Shown: positions 56,488-64,000 of the stretch, one piece after another
How the letters are laid out: each line of letters opens with the position of its first letter
How positions within the stretch are numbered: position 1 is the stretch's first letter
DNA from: Prochlorococcus sp. AG-355-N16
GTDB taxonomy: Bacteria; Cyanobacteriota; Cyanobacteriia; PCC-6307; Cyanobiaceae
DNA length: 64,000 bases
Assembly: GCA_003278545.1 (NCBI GenBank)
Contig: QCEF01000002.1
Location: forward strand, 1-64,000
Reading direction: 5' to 3'
The notes under the pieces: generated by a model
What the model was told of the DNA's origin: nothing
Database searches by the model: none
Seen by the model: the letters and a program-made list of their open reading frames with translations, nothing else
Program-made: the position numbers and the translations under genes

Positions 56488-56583
56488 TGACTCGGTTATC
56501 TCGCCTGCCTCAAGCATCCCTTGTGGCTGCTACCTTCCGGTCCTGACCAGGTTTAGGCGTTAAAACCGCGAAAGGCCGAGTCA
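56488..56583 (-). ncRNA. ffs: Signal recognition particle RNA (4.5S type)
   Basis: On the minus strand the two ends tgactcgg and ccgagtca pair to form the terminal helix. The conserved domain IV loop reads ggtcaggaccggaaggtagc, with the GGAA tetraloop and asymmetric bulge bases that bind Ffh. About 96 bases long, typical of the short bacterial RNA. It pairs with the Ffh protein encoded at 28.5-29.9 kb. A -10-like tagtat (56589-56594) precedes it. It is convergent with ftsZ and divergent from panB. Confidence 0.93.
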
Positions 56584-56588
56584 GAGAC

Positions 56589-56594
56589 ATACTA
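56589..56594 (-). promoter_or_regulatory. Probable -10 element of the SRP RNA
   Basis: On the minus strand tagtat ends six bases before the RNA 5' end, the expected spacing for a -10 box. A T-rich -35 zone is upstream inside the panB leader. Support is positional only. Confidence 0.4.
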
Positions 56595-56629
56595 GCAATT
56601 CTTGATTAAAAAAGATACATAAATTTATT

Positions 56630-57403
56630 ATGTTACCTTCAGACCTAGTTAATTATAAAAAAAAATCTCGCAAAATCATTGCACTTACTGCATGGGACTC
56701 CATATCAGGATCTATTGCAGAACAAGCGAATGTAGATCTAGTACTAGTAGGAGATTCATTAGCAATGGTCTGCTTAGGATACAAATCGACATTGCCATTA
56801 ACTTTAGAAAACATAATTTATCATACTAATGCAGTTTCAAGAGGATTTAAAAAGAAAATTGAGGAACAACCTTTGGTCGTTTCAGATATGCCTTTTCTGA
56901 CTTATCAATGTGGTGAGGATAAAGCTGTTGAGTATGCGGGGAAAATCATTCAGAGCACTTATGCAAAAGCTGTAAAAGTTGAAGGAGCTGAACCAGAAAT
57001 ACAAAAAGTTATTTCTAGATTAATAAGAATGGGAATCCCTGTTATGGGTCATATAGGTCTTACACCACAAAGCTATCTAAATATGGGATTAAGAAAACAA
57101 GGAGAAAGCTTAGCAAGTCAAGAAAAAATCAAGAAAGAGGCTTCTATTCTTGAAAAATTAGGATGTTTTTCAATAGTTCTTGAACATATTCCTGTTTTGC
57201 TTGCTAAAGAAATACAAAATTCTTTATCAATTCCCACAATAGGTATCGGTGCAGGTAATTATTGCGATGGGCAAGTAAGAGTTACCGCAGATTTGTTAGG
57301 CCTCAATGATAATCAACCACCATTTTGCCAACCAATTATCCAGGGCAAGAAACTATTTAAGGATAAATTAAAAGAATGGGTAGACTCTGAAAGACTTAAT
57401 TAA
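56630..57403 (+). CDS. panB: 3-methyl-2-oxobutanoate hydroxymethyltransferase
   Basis: The 257-residue TIM-barrel enzyme has LVLVGDSLAMVCLGY (metal-binding Asp), AVKVEGAEPE, MGHIGLTPQS and PTIGIGAGNYCDGQVRVTADLLGL. It starts pantothenate and CoA synthesis by adding a hydroxymethyl group from methylenetetrahydrofolate. It is normal length with an ATG start. It is convergent with hemW, the ends overlapping by 8 bases. Confidence 0.95.
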   Translation: MLPSDLVNYKKKSRKIIALTAWDSISGSIAEQANVDLVLVGDSLAMVCLGYKSTLPLTLENIIYHTNAVSRGFKKKIEEQPLVVSDMPFLTYQCGEDKAVEYAGKIIQSTYAKAVKVEGAEPEIQKVISRLIRMGIPVMGHIGLTPQSYLNMGLRKQGESLASQEKIKKEASILEKLGCFSIVLEHIPVLLAKEIQNSLSIPTIGIGAGNYCDGQVRVTADLLGLNDNQPPFCQPIIQGKKLFKDKLKEWVDSERLN

Positions 57404-58619
57404 TCTCATCCCACCACTTAAACATAGAAACAAGAACTTGATTGCTTAGTTCCATGCCATTAGGCTCACTTAAAAAGAATCTATTCCCCTTTCTTACTAA
57501 TAGTCCACATTCAAGAAACCTTTCCCATTCTTCAAGCAATTTACAGAAGTTGCTCTCAAATTTTTCGTTTCCCCAGTTTTGTTCTTTAAAGACCTCATTG
57601 ATATCTACGCCCTCTTTGAGTCTTAATCCCAACATTATTTTCTCATCAAGTTCTTCATAGACGAACTCCTTATTAGTTAGGGATGAATCTAAATTATATT
57701 CGTATTGTCTAGTTACCCATTCTTTGTATTCTTTACTAACTCTTGGTCTAGTTAACTTTTCCCCCCAAGGTGAACTAGTTGAACCTTGACCAAAACTCCA
57801 CCAACCTAAACCAGTCCAATAAACTCTATTGTGTCTCGATTGATGTCGCGGAAGGCAATAGTTTGAGATTTCATATCTTGAATACCCTGAGTTTTTTAAA
57901 ATTAAATTTGTTGATTCACTATTTCTAAAAGCTTCTTCATCACTTGGGAGTTTTAATTTGCCTAAATTAACTAATTTTTTAAAAACAGTGCCATTTTCAA
58001 TATTTAAATCGTAAATAGATAGATGCGGTGGTGAGAATGTTATTGCTTTATTTAAGTCATCTTGCCATTCTTTAAATCCACTAAGTGGCAAGTTTTGAAT
58101 TAAATCTAAACTCCAGCTTTTTATTAACCCAGAATCATATTCTCTCTTCAACCATAAACAAGATTTTTCTGCATCTTCTTTCAAATGACGCCTTCCCGAC
58201 TTTTGAAGTATCTGATTATTAAAACTTTGTACTCCTAGACTAAATCTATTTATCCCAGCATTTATGAATCCAAAAAGATCATCTTGAGTAAAACTAGCTG
58301 GATCAACCTCCATAGTAATTTCAGCACCATAGTCAATTCCATAATTTTCTTTAAAAAGATCAACTATTTCTTTGATTTGGGCAGGATCTAAAATTGATGG
58401 TGTACCACCTCCTATATAAATTGTCGAAAGAGGTGATTTATGCTTAATTGACAATATTTCTTTATATAAAAATTGCAAATACTCTTGAACTGTTTTGCTT
58501 CCATAACCTTTTAAAGTTTCAACTTCGTTTCCTAGTGGAATAACTGCAAAATCACAATAAAAACACCTTCTGTGGCAAAAAGGAATGTGTACATAAGCAC
58601 TTCTTGGATACTTATTCAT
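57396..58619 (-). CDS. hemW: HemW-like radical SAM protein
   Basis: The 407-residue radical SAM protein has VHIPFCHRRCFYCDFAV with the Cx3Cx2C cluster Cys. IYIGGGTPSILDP, MEVDPASFTQDDLF, NRFSLGVQSFNNQIL and a YEISNYC near 250-260 follow, all HemN/HemW features. The missing extra N-terminal tract that true HemN needs for oxygen-independent coproporphyrinogen oxidase activity argues for HemW, a heme-transfer protein. HemN activity cannot be excluded. It is convergent with panB and starts with ATG, 96 bases from the PIN/TRAM gene. Confidence 0.87.
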   Translation of the reverse strand: MNKYPRSAYVHIPFCHRRCFYCDFAVIPLGNEVETLKGYGSKTVQEYLQFLYKEILSIKHKSPLSTIYIGGGTPSILDPAQIKEIVDLFKENYGIDYGAEITMEVDPASFTQDDLFGFINAGINRFSLGVQSFNNQILQKSGRRHLKEDAEKSCLWLKREYDSGLIKSWSLDLIQNLPLSGFKEWQDDLNKAITFSPPHLSIYDLNIENGTVFKKLVNLGKLKLPSDEEAFRNSESTNLILKNSGYSRYEISNYCLPRHQSRHNRVYWTGLGWWSFGQGSTSSPWGEKLTRPRVSKEYKEWVTRQYEYNLDSSLTNKEFVYEELDEKIMLGLRLKEGVDINEVFKEQNWGNEKFESNFCKLLEEWERFLECGLLVRKGNRFFLSEPNGMELSNQVLVSMFKWWDEIN

Positions 58620-58715
58620 AATCTAAATTCATTTTTAAGCTCCAAAAAAGTATTAAGGATCGAAAAAAATAAAATCCTTATTTACTCAATTAATAAATCC
58701 TAGTAGATTATAGAT

Positions 58716-59825
58716 ATGACGGATATCTTAGTATTAATTTTATTTGTATTGTCTGGGGCTGCTTCAGGGTGGTTAGGTGTTGATTTATTGCCAGTAGATA
58801 TACTCAAACAGGTATCTAATGTAGAAGGTTTTAGAATTGTTTTAGCAATAATTGGTTTGTTTGTAGGATTAGCAGCTGGTTTTGTATTCCTTCAACTTAG
58901 AAAGACTTTTCTTGATCAAATAAGAACAATGCCAACTGACTTACTAATAAGTAGGTCTGTTGGATTAATTTTAGGATTACTTGTTGCGAATCTCCTACTA
59001 GCTCCAATACTATTAATTCCATTCCCTAGAGAGGTTTTTTTCGCAAAACCATTAGCAGCTATATTAAGCAATATTTTCTTTGGTGTACTTGGTTATAAGT
59101 TGGCAGATACCCATGGAAGGACATTATTGAGATTATTCAATCCAAATAACACTGATGCATATCTAGTCAATGAAGGAATTCTCCCTGCTGCAAGTCCAAA
59201 GATTCTAGATACTAGCGTAATTATTGATGGAAGAATCAATGGTCTTTTAAGTTGCGGCTTATTGGAAGGGCAATTAATTGTTGCTCAAAGTGTAATTGAT
59301 GAATTACAAACTTTAGCTGACTCAAGCAGTAATGAAAAAAGGTCGAAAGGTAGAAGAGGTCTTAAGTTATTAAAAGAATTAAGAGATTTATATGGGAGAA
59401 GACTTGTAATAAACCCAACAAAGTATGAAGGTAATGGGGTAGATGAAAAACTCCTTAAAATTACTGAGGATATGACCGGAACTTTAATTACGGCTGATTA
59501 TAATCTTTCTCAGATAGCTGAGGTTAAAGAATTAAAAGTTATGAATTTGAGTGATTTGGTTATTGCTTTAAGGCCAGAAGTACAGCCAGGAGAATCACTT
59601 AATATAAAAATCGTAAGAGAAGGCAAAGAAAAAATGCAAGGTATTGGATATTTAGATGACGGAACAATGGTTGTTATTGATGAGGCAAAGAATTTTGTTG
59701 GAAGCAGATTAGATATTGTCATCACAGGAGCATTACAAACTCCTACAGGAAGAATGGTCTTTGGAAAACTAATAAATAATCCTGAGTCAAACAAATCTTT
59801 TAAATCTCCAGCGACACAGGGCTAA
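58716..59825 (+). CDS. PIN/TRAM-domain membrane protein
   Basis: The 369-residue protein has about four membrane helices in the first 140 residues. A PIN nuclease domain follows with ILDTSVIIDGRINGLL (acidic ligand), FSLIVAQSVIDELQTLADSS-like strand and an EDMTGTLITADYNLSQIA acidic end. A C-terminal TRAM-like domain has LNIKIVREGKEKMQGIGYLDDGTMVVIDEA-type sequence. PIN/TRAM proteins of the YacL type are membrane-bound RNA or DNA nucleases with unknown substrates. It starts with ATG and precedes clpR by 40 bases. Confidence 0.88.
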   Translation: MTDILVLILFVLSGAASGWLGVDLLPVDILKQVSNVEGFRIVLAIIGLFVGLAAGFVFLQLRKTFLDQIRTMPTDLLISRSVGLILGLLVANLLLAPILLIPFPREVFFAKPLAAILSNIFFGVLGYKLADTHGRTLLRLFNPNNTDAYLVNEGILPAASPKILDTSVIIDGRINGLLSCGLLEGQLIVAQSVIDELQTLADSSSNEKRSKGRRGLKLLKELRDLYGRRLVINPTKYEGNGVDEKLLKITEDMTGTLITADYNLSQIAEVKELKVMNLSDLVIALRPEVQPGESLNIKIVREGKEKMQGIGYLDDGTMVVIDEAKNFVGSRLDIVITGALQTPTGRMVFGKLINNPESNKSFKSPATQG

Positions 59826-59865
59826 ATCTAGCTAGAATCTATTTAATCTTAATTTTGTGATACAA

Positions 59866-60528
59866 ATGACTGTATCTGCTCCTTATTACGGCGAAAACAC
59901 CGTTATGAGGACCCCGCCCCCAGATCTCCCCTCTCTCTTACTTAAAGAGAGAATTGTTTATCTTGGTTTACCATTATTTTCAGATGATGATGCGAAAAGA
60001 CAACTAGGGATGGATGTTACTGAGCTAATCATTGCTCAACTTCTTTATTTAGAGTTTGAGGATCCAGAAAAACCAATCTATTTCTATATCAATTCAACTG
60101 GGACAAGTTGGTACACTGGTGACGCAGTAGGTTTTGAAACAGAAGCTTTCGCTATCTGCGATACAATAAGCTACATTAAGCCTCCAGTACACACGATATG
60201 TATCGGACAAGCAATGGGAACTGCTGCAGTTATTCTTTCATCTGGCACAAAAGGGCAAAGAGCTGCTCTACCGCATGCTTCTATTGTTTTGCATCAACCT
60301 ATAAGCGGAGCAAGAGGTCAAGCAACCGATATCCAAATAAGAGCTGAGGAAGTTTTGAAAAATAAAAAATCAATGTTGGAGATTTTATCTCGTAATACTG
60401 GAAAGACCATCGAAGAACTCTCAAAGGACTCTGACAGGATGAGTTATCTCAACCCACAAGAAGCCCTAGATTATGGAGTTATCGATAGAATACTCACAAG
60501 TCAAAAAGATCTACCAAATAAAATTTAA
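59866..60528 (+). CDS. clpR: ClpR: ClpP-like subunit without catalytic serine
   Basis: The protein has 220 residues from the ATG at 59866 (a GTG three codons upstream is open). It has the ClpP fold, with LIIAQLLYLEF and LPHASIVLHQP. The GxSxG serine site reads CIGQAMGTAA, with Gly118 where ClpP has Ser, and the PGG loop is replaced by STGTSWYTGDAVGFETE with an insertion of about nine residues. It is therefore an inactive partner. In cyanobacteria ClpR forms a mixed ring with ClpP3, the next gene, 24 bases later. Confidence 0.93.
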   Translation: MTVSAPYYGENTVMRTPPPDLPSLLLKERIVYLGLPLFSDDDAKRQLGMDVTELIIAQLLYLEFEDPEKPIYFYINSTGTSWYTGDAVGFETEAFAICDTISYIKPPVHTICIGQAMGTAAVILSSGTKGQRAALPHASIVLHQPISGARGQATDIQIRAEEVLKNKKSMLEILSRNTGKTIEELSKDSDRMSYLNPQEALDYGVIDRILTSQKDLPNKI

Positions 60529-60552
60529 CACTCACAAAACTATTTTAAAATC

Positions 60553-61164
60553 ATGCCAATAGGAACTCCAAGCGTGCCTTACAGACTTCCAGGAAGTCAA
60601 TACGAAAGATGGGTCGACATATATACAAGACTAGGTGTTGAAAGAATTCTTTTTCTTGGACAAGAAGTGAATGATGGTATTGCTAATAGCCTTGTTGCAC
60701 AAATGCTTTATTTAGATTCTGATGATAATTCCAAACCTATCTATCTGTATATAAATAGCCCAGGAGGATCAGTAACTGCTGGCTTGGCAATTTATGACAC
60801 TATTAAATACGTAAAAAGTGATGTAGTAACCATATGCGTAGGCCTCGCAGCCTCTATGGGAGCGTTCCTATTGGCTGCTGGTACAAAAGGTAAAAGAGTT
60901 GCTTTGCCCCACAGCAGAATTATGATCCATCAACCTTTAGGAGGAACTTCTCAACGTCAAGCAAGTGATATTGAAATAGAAGCTAAGGAAATTTTAAGAA
61001 TTAAAGATATGTTAAACATGTCTATGGCAGATATGACAGGCCAATCATTTGAGAAAATTGAAAAGGATACTGATAGAGATTATTTTCTGAGTGCAGAAGA
61101 AGCAAAAAATTATGGATTAATTGATAGAGTAATTACACATCCAAGCGAAGCAAATCAGTCTTAA
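60553..61164 (+). CDS. clpP: ATP-dependent Clp protease proteolytic subunit
   Basis: The 203-residue protein has Ser101 in [13 protein letters not shown], His126 in MIHQPLGG and the [17 protein letters not shown] oxyanion loop, so it is catalytic. It is coupled with clpR in an operon, matching the cyanobacterial ClpP3/ClpR pair that forms the essential mixed protease with ClpC. It starts with ATG. No downstream gene is in tight contact: ilvC lies 111 bases further. Confidence 0.96.
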   Translation: MPIGTPSVPYRLPGSQYERWVDIYTRLGVERILFLGQEVNDGIANSLVAQMLYLDSDDNSKPIYLYINSPGGSVTAGLAIYDTIKYVKSDVVTICVGLAASMGAFLLAAGTKGKRVALPHSRIMIHQPLGGTSQRQASDIEIEAKEILRIKDMLNMSMADMTGQSFEKIEKDTDRDYFLSAEEAKNYGLIDRVITHPSEANQS

Positions 61165-61275
61165 ACTTTCTAAATCAATATTTTAATTTTAATTTTTTCA
61201 ATTAATAATTTTTTTGGTTTATTGCCACCTTAATGTCTAAAATATTAATTATCAAATGCAAAGAAGTTACAACTA

Positions 61276-62265
61276 ATGACCCAACTCTTTTACGACACAG
61301 ATGCAGATCTAAGTTTATTAAATAATAAAACAATAGCGATTATTGGATATGGATCACAAGGTCATGCACATGCCCTAAATCTTAAAGACAGCGGTATGGA
61401 TGTAATTGTTGGATTATATAAAGGAAGTAAGTCTGAAAGCAAAGCTATTAGCGATGGTCTACAAGTCTTTAGCGTTTCTGAAGCTTGCAAAAAAGCAGAC
61501 TGGATTATGATTCTCCTCCCCGATGAGTTTCAGAAAGATGTTTACCTTAAAGAAATAGAACCAAACTTAAAAGAAGGAAAGATATTAAGTTTTGCTCATG
61601 GCTTCAATATAAGATTCGGACTTATCAAACCTCCTAGTTTTGTGGATGTTGTAATGATTGCTCCAAAAGGTCCTGGACACACTGTTCGTTGGGAATATCA
61701 GAATGGTCAAGGAGTTCCAGCTTTGTTTGCAGTAGAGCAGGATTCTTCCGGAAATGCAAGATCATTGGCGATGGCTTACGCTAAAGGGATTGGCGGAACG
61801 AGAGCTGGGATTCTTGAAACAAACTTCAAAGAAGAAACAGAAACTGATTTATTTGGAGAACAAGCGGTTTTGTGCGGAGGATTATCAGAACTCGTCAAAT
61901 CAGGCTTCGAAACTCTTGTAGAAGCAGGCTATCAGCCCGAACTTGCTTACTTCGAATGCTTACATGAAGTTAAACTTATTGTTGATTTAATGGTGAAGGG
62001 AGGCTTATCTCAAATGAGAGATTCCATTTCAAATACTGCAGAGTATGGAGATTATGTAAGTGGTAAAAGACTTATCAATAGTGATACAAAGAAAGAAATG
62101 CAGAGAATTCTAAAAGATATTCAGGATGGAACTTTTGCTAAGAATTTTGTGGAAGAATGCGATAAAAACAAACCCTTAATGACAAAATTAAGAGAAGAGA
62201 ACTCAAAACATGAAATTGAGAAAGTAGGTAAAGGTCTGCGCTCGATGTTCAGTTGGCTGAAATAA
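61276..62265 (+). CDS. ilvC: Ketol-acid reductoisomerase
   Basis: The 329-residue class I KARI has the NADPH site [17 protein letters not shown] near 25-41, [13 protein letters not shown], and the Mg-binding [12 protein letters not shown] and [12 protein letters not shown] elements. It forms the dihydroxy acids in valine, leucine and isoleucine synthesis. It starts with ATG, and its last 13 bases overlap the cobD start on the same strand. Confidence 0.97.
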   Translation: MTQLFYDTDADLSLLNNKTIAIIGYGSQGHAHALNLKDSGMDVIVGLYKGSKSESKAISDGLQVFSVSEACKKADWIMILLPDEFQKDVYLKEIEPNLKEGKILSFAHGFNIRFGLIKPPSFVDVVMIAPKGPGHTVRWEYQNGQGVPALFAVEQDSSGNARSLAMAYAKGIGGTRAGILETNFKEETETDLFGEQAVLCGGLSELVKSGFETLVEAGYQPELAYFECLHEVKLIVDLMVKGGLSQMRDSISNTAEYGDYVSGKRLINSDTKKEMQRILKDIQDGTFAKNFVEECDKNKPLMTKLREENSKHEIEKVGKGLRSMFSWLK

Positions 62266-63278
62266 ATTTATTTTTAATATTTCTAGGATCGATTGGTTTT
62301 GATTTATTGATTGGCGATCCAAGATTCTTAATACACCCTGTTCAAGTAATTGGCTTTTACATAAAAAAAATATCTGATTACCTAATAAATAATTTTGGGG
62401 AAAATAAAAATTTATTGTTTTGGGGTGGTTTGTTCTTAGCTATATCCACTATTGGAATGAGTTTTGGTTTAGGAAAATTGATAGAACTAAGTTATGTGCA
62501 ATCAAGAAATCATTTTTTTATTGGATTATTAATTTTTTTTGGGCTTTCAAGTTGTATTGCGACAAAGGGACTTATTTCAAGTGTTAAAGAGATTGCAGAG
62601 CTAATAAAACGCAAGGAAATTAATAACCAAAATAAGAAAATAATTATAGATAGGGTCCAAAGAATAGTTAGTAGGGATGTAAGGTCATCTTCTATAAAAC
62701 ATCTCTTGAGATCAAGTACCGAGAGCCTTACCGAAAATTCTGTTGATGGAATATTTGGGCCATTATTTTGGATTTTTATTGGAATTATTTTTATGAAGTA
62801 TTCAATTTTTCTACCAGGACCTGTGTCACTTGGTTTTTCTTATAAAGCCATTAGTACTTTAGATTCAATGATAGGTTACAAATATGATTATTTTAGATAT
62901 TTGGGTTTTTTCAGTGCAAAAATCGAAGATATTTTTACGTTTGTTCCTTCAAGATTAGTTTTAATCACCTTACCTTTAGTTAGCTCCAAAGTTAATGAGT
63001 ATGTAACAATCATAAAAAAAAGTTATCTTGATGGTAAAAAATATGATTCGCCTAATGCTGGGATTTCAGAAGCTATATTTGCCTATATTTCCGGAACTAA
63101 ATTAGGAGGTAAAAGTAAATATAAAAATGAAATTATTGAAAAGCCAATAATTAATGAGACTGGAGATAACTGCACTGAAGAAAAAATCACATTAATTTGT
63201 CAATTAATTTTGAGATTACTATTTTTATGGATAATAATTTTTATCTTAATTTTTTTTATAATTTCGACCTTAATTTAA
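62253..63278 (+). CDS. cobD: Adenosylcobinamide-phosphate synthase CobD/CbiB
   Basis: The 341-residue membrane protein has [19 protein letters not shown] near the start, the [11 protein letters not shown] and [19 protein letters not shown] block, [15 protein letters not shown], and [21 protein letters not shown], all hallmarks of CbiB. It attaches aminopropanol phosphate in the late cobalamin pathway, with cobL of the same pathway at 15 kb. The start is TTG at 62253, within the end of ilvC, so the two are coupled. At least five membrane spans are seen. Its last 25 residues are very hydrophobic. Confidence 0.92.
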   Translation: MAEINLFLIFLGSIGFDLLIGDPRFLIHPVQVIGFYIKKISDYLINNFGENKNLLFWGGLFLAISTIGMSFGLGKLIELSYVQSRNHFFIGLLIFFGLSSCIATKGLISSVKEIAELIKRKEINNQNKKIIIDRVQRIVSRDVRSSSIKHLLRSSTESLTENSVDGIFGPLFWIFIGIIFMKYSIFLPGPVSLGFSYKAISTLDSMIGYKYDYFRYLGFFSAKIEDIFTFVPSRLVLITLPLVSSKVNEYVTIIKKSYLDGKKYDSPNAGISEAIFAYISGTKLGGKSKYKNEIIEKPIINETGDNCTEEKITLICQLILRLLFLWIIIFILIFFIISTLI

Positions 63279-63321
63279 TAATAAATTAGTTTTAAAATTA
63301 CTAGAATGAGTCCAAAACCCC

Positions 63322-63567
63322 ATGCAAAAAAACGGCTCTTCAATTGAAAATAAAAATGATGATTTTACTAAAACCTCATCAACTGATAATGAATACTCAA
63401 AATGGGTAGACAATCAGGGAGATAAAGTAGAGAATGTTTTTGGATTTAATAGCAGTGCTGAACTTGTAAATGGTAGAGCAGCAATGATCGGATTTTTAAT
63501 GCTCATATTAACCGAGTTAGTTTTTAGCGGCAGACCTGTAACTTCTTCTATTTTTGGTATTAATTAA
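63322..63567 (+). CDS. hli: High-light-inducible protein (Hli)
   Basis: The 81-residue protein has an acidic N-terminal half and one chlorophyll-binding helix with ELVNGRAAMIGFLMLILTEL (E47, N50, R52), the ExxNxR-AMIGF signature of Hlips/SCPs. It binds pigment next to photosystems and protects against excess light. A long charged N-terminus (46 residues) sets it apart from the short viral-type Hli. A 13-codon out-of-frame ORF begins at 63306 and overlaps its start. It starts with ATG, 43 bases after cobD. Confidence 0.92.
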   Translation: MQKNGSSIENKNDDFTKTSSTDNEYSKWVDNQGDKVENVFGFNSSAELVNGRAAMIGFLMLILTELVFSGRPVTSSIFGIN

Positions 63568-63568
63568 A

Positions 63569-63781
63569 ATGGAAGAAAAAAAATCTAACCCAATTAAAGT
63601 ATTCTTATACATATCTGTATGGGTAATTATTTGGGGAACTATAGGATCTTTAGTCGATTTTCCTCTATATAAAAATAAAATATACTTAGAAGGAAGCATA
63701 TATCAATATCTTACTTTCACAGTTACAGCGATTATTTCTATTATTTCTGCAAAGTTTTTTTATAAGAAAATTGATTTATAA
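63569..63781 (+). CDS. Small two-span membrane protein, unknown function
   Basis: The protein has 70 residues from the ATG at 63569, one base after the hli stop (an upstream in-frame ATT-like extension overlaps hli). It has two hydrophobic stretches (VFLYISVWVIIWGTIGSLV and YLTFTVTAIISIISAKFFY) linked by a short polar loop. It is probably co-transcribed with hli. Such small membrane proteins often accompany Hli genes. No known family is apparent. Confidence 0.65.
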   Translation: MEEKKSNPIKVFLYISVWVIIWGTIGSLVDFPLYKNKIYLEGSIYQYLTFTVTAIISIISAKFFYKKIDL

Positions 63782-64000
63782 AAACTTGTACCTAAATTTC
63801 TTAATAATTTTTGCTGGTTCTTTACTTTCATTTGACTCATAAAGTATCCACTGATGTGTCTCAGTATCATGATCACAACCATAATTTCCAGATAGGTTAT
63901 CGTAATCTGAAAGATATGAATGACAATTTTGATCTGCCTCAAAAGCAGAGTCATAACCTGTTAGAAAATATATCAAAAATAAAACAGTTATTAACAAAAA
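63776..64000 (-). CDS. Small Cys-containing protein, 5' end cut by the window edge
   Basis: The minus-strand frame is open to the last base and ends at 63776, giving at least 74 residues. The visible start is hydrophobic (LITVLFLIYFLTGY), so this is probably a signal or anchor, followed by a short acidic domain with two Cys (NCHSYLSDYDN and YGCDHD) that could form a disulfide, and a Lys-rich end. It overlaps the convergent gene by 6 bases. The family is unknown and the true start lies outside. Confidence 0.55.
   Translation of the reverse strand, partial: FLLITVLFLIYFLTGYDSAFEADQNCHSYLSDYDNLSGNYGCDHDTETHQWILYESNESKEPAKIIKKFRYKFL

Noticed and set aside
63306-63347. 13-codon ORF overlapping the hli start
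   Set aside because: It is too short and out of frame. It could act as a leader peptide but nothing supports that.

Overview
The window is a compact, AT-rich (roughly 30% GC by eye) chromosome segment of a picocyanobacterium, almost certainly a high-light-adapted Prochlorococcus. Supporting signs are a nickel superoxide dismutase with its protease and a nickel permease, a high-light-inducible (Hli) chlorophyll-binding protein, the ARC6/Ftn2 division protein, a ClpR/ClpP pair, a group 2 sigma factor, B12 biosynthesis genes, and spacers often only a few bases long. No insertion sequence, prophage or CRISPR array was found.

Region 1 (1-9.0 kb) is accessory surface-polysaccharide DNA. It holds the end of a polytopic membrane protein, an SGNH hydrolase, a CgeB-like glycosyltransferase, an unrecognised protein, a tight run of GDPD-like, HAD and nucleotidyltransferase genes, a TylF-type methyltransferase and a GT25 glycosyltransferase. 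It closes with a decayed-looking open frame just before lexA. This is probably the end of a hypervariable cell-surface island. Its most unusual content is three homologous nucleotidyltransferase domains in a row, two of them with degenerate nucleotide-binding loops.

Region 2 (9.4-36 kb) is core. It runs lexA, argF, ftsH, ribD, two small unknown proteins, cobL (CbiET), nadK, pheS, surE, a DUF3611 protein, ribF, thiE, thiS and two tiny conserved-looking ORFs. Next comes a minus-strand run of era, a continuous trmD-ispF reading frame, a TIGR03792-like gene and larB/cpmA. Then follow a Bax-inhibitor-1 homologue, phoH, rpsP, ffh and ftn2/zipN, then pdhA, a group 2 sigma factor and nnr.

Region 3 (36-46 kb) has mnmA, lnt, an FKBP prolyl isomerase, the nickel cluster (sodN, sodX, a convergent HupE-type permease), trpC, lpdA, a SpoU methyltransferase, murA and two overlapping 35-36-residue membrane ORFs.

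Region 4 (46-64 kb) has tRNA-Leu with argD only 5 bases behind it, folC, a FAD-linked oxidase with a cytosine-deaminase-like amidohydrolase, tRNA-His, miaB, ddl, an unknown membrane protein, ftsQ, ftsZ, the SRP RNA, panB, hemW, a PIN/TRAM protein, clpR, clpP, ilvC, cobD, hli and two small proteins at the edge.

Themes that link distant genes are cell division and envelope (ftn2, ftsQ, ftsZ, ddl, murA, lnt), protein targeting (ffh and its RNA), proteolysis (ftsH, clpR/clpP), B12 (cobL, cobD), and riboflavin and thiamine synthesis. Many genes use TTG or GTG starts, and two (sodX and the SpoU gene) have no ATG, GTG or TTG that would include their essential N-terminal residues.
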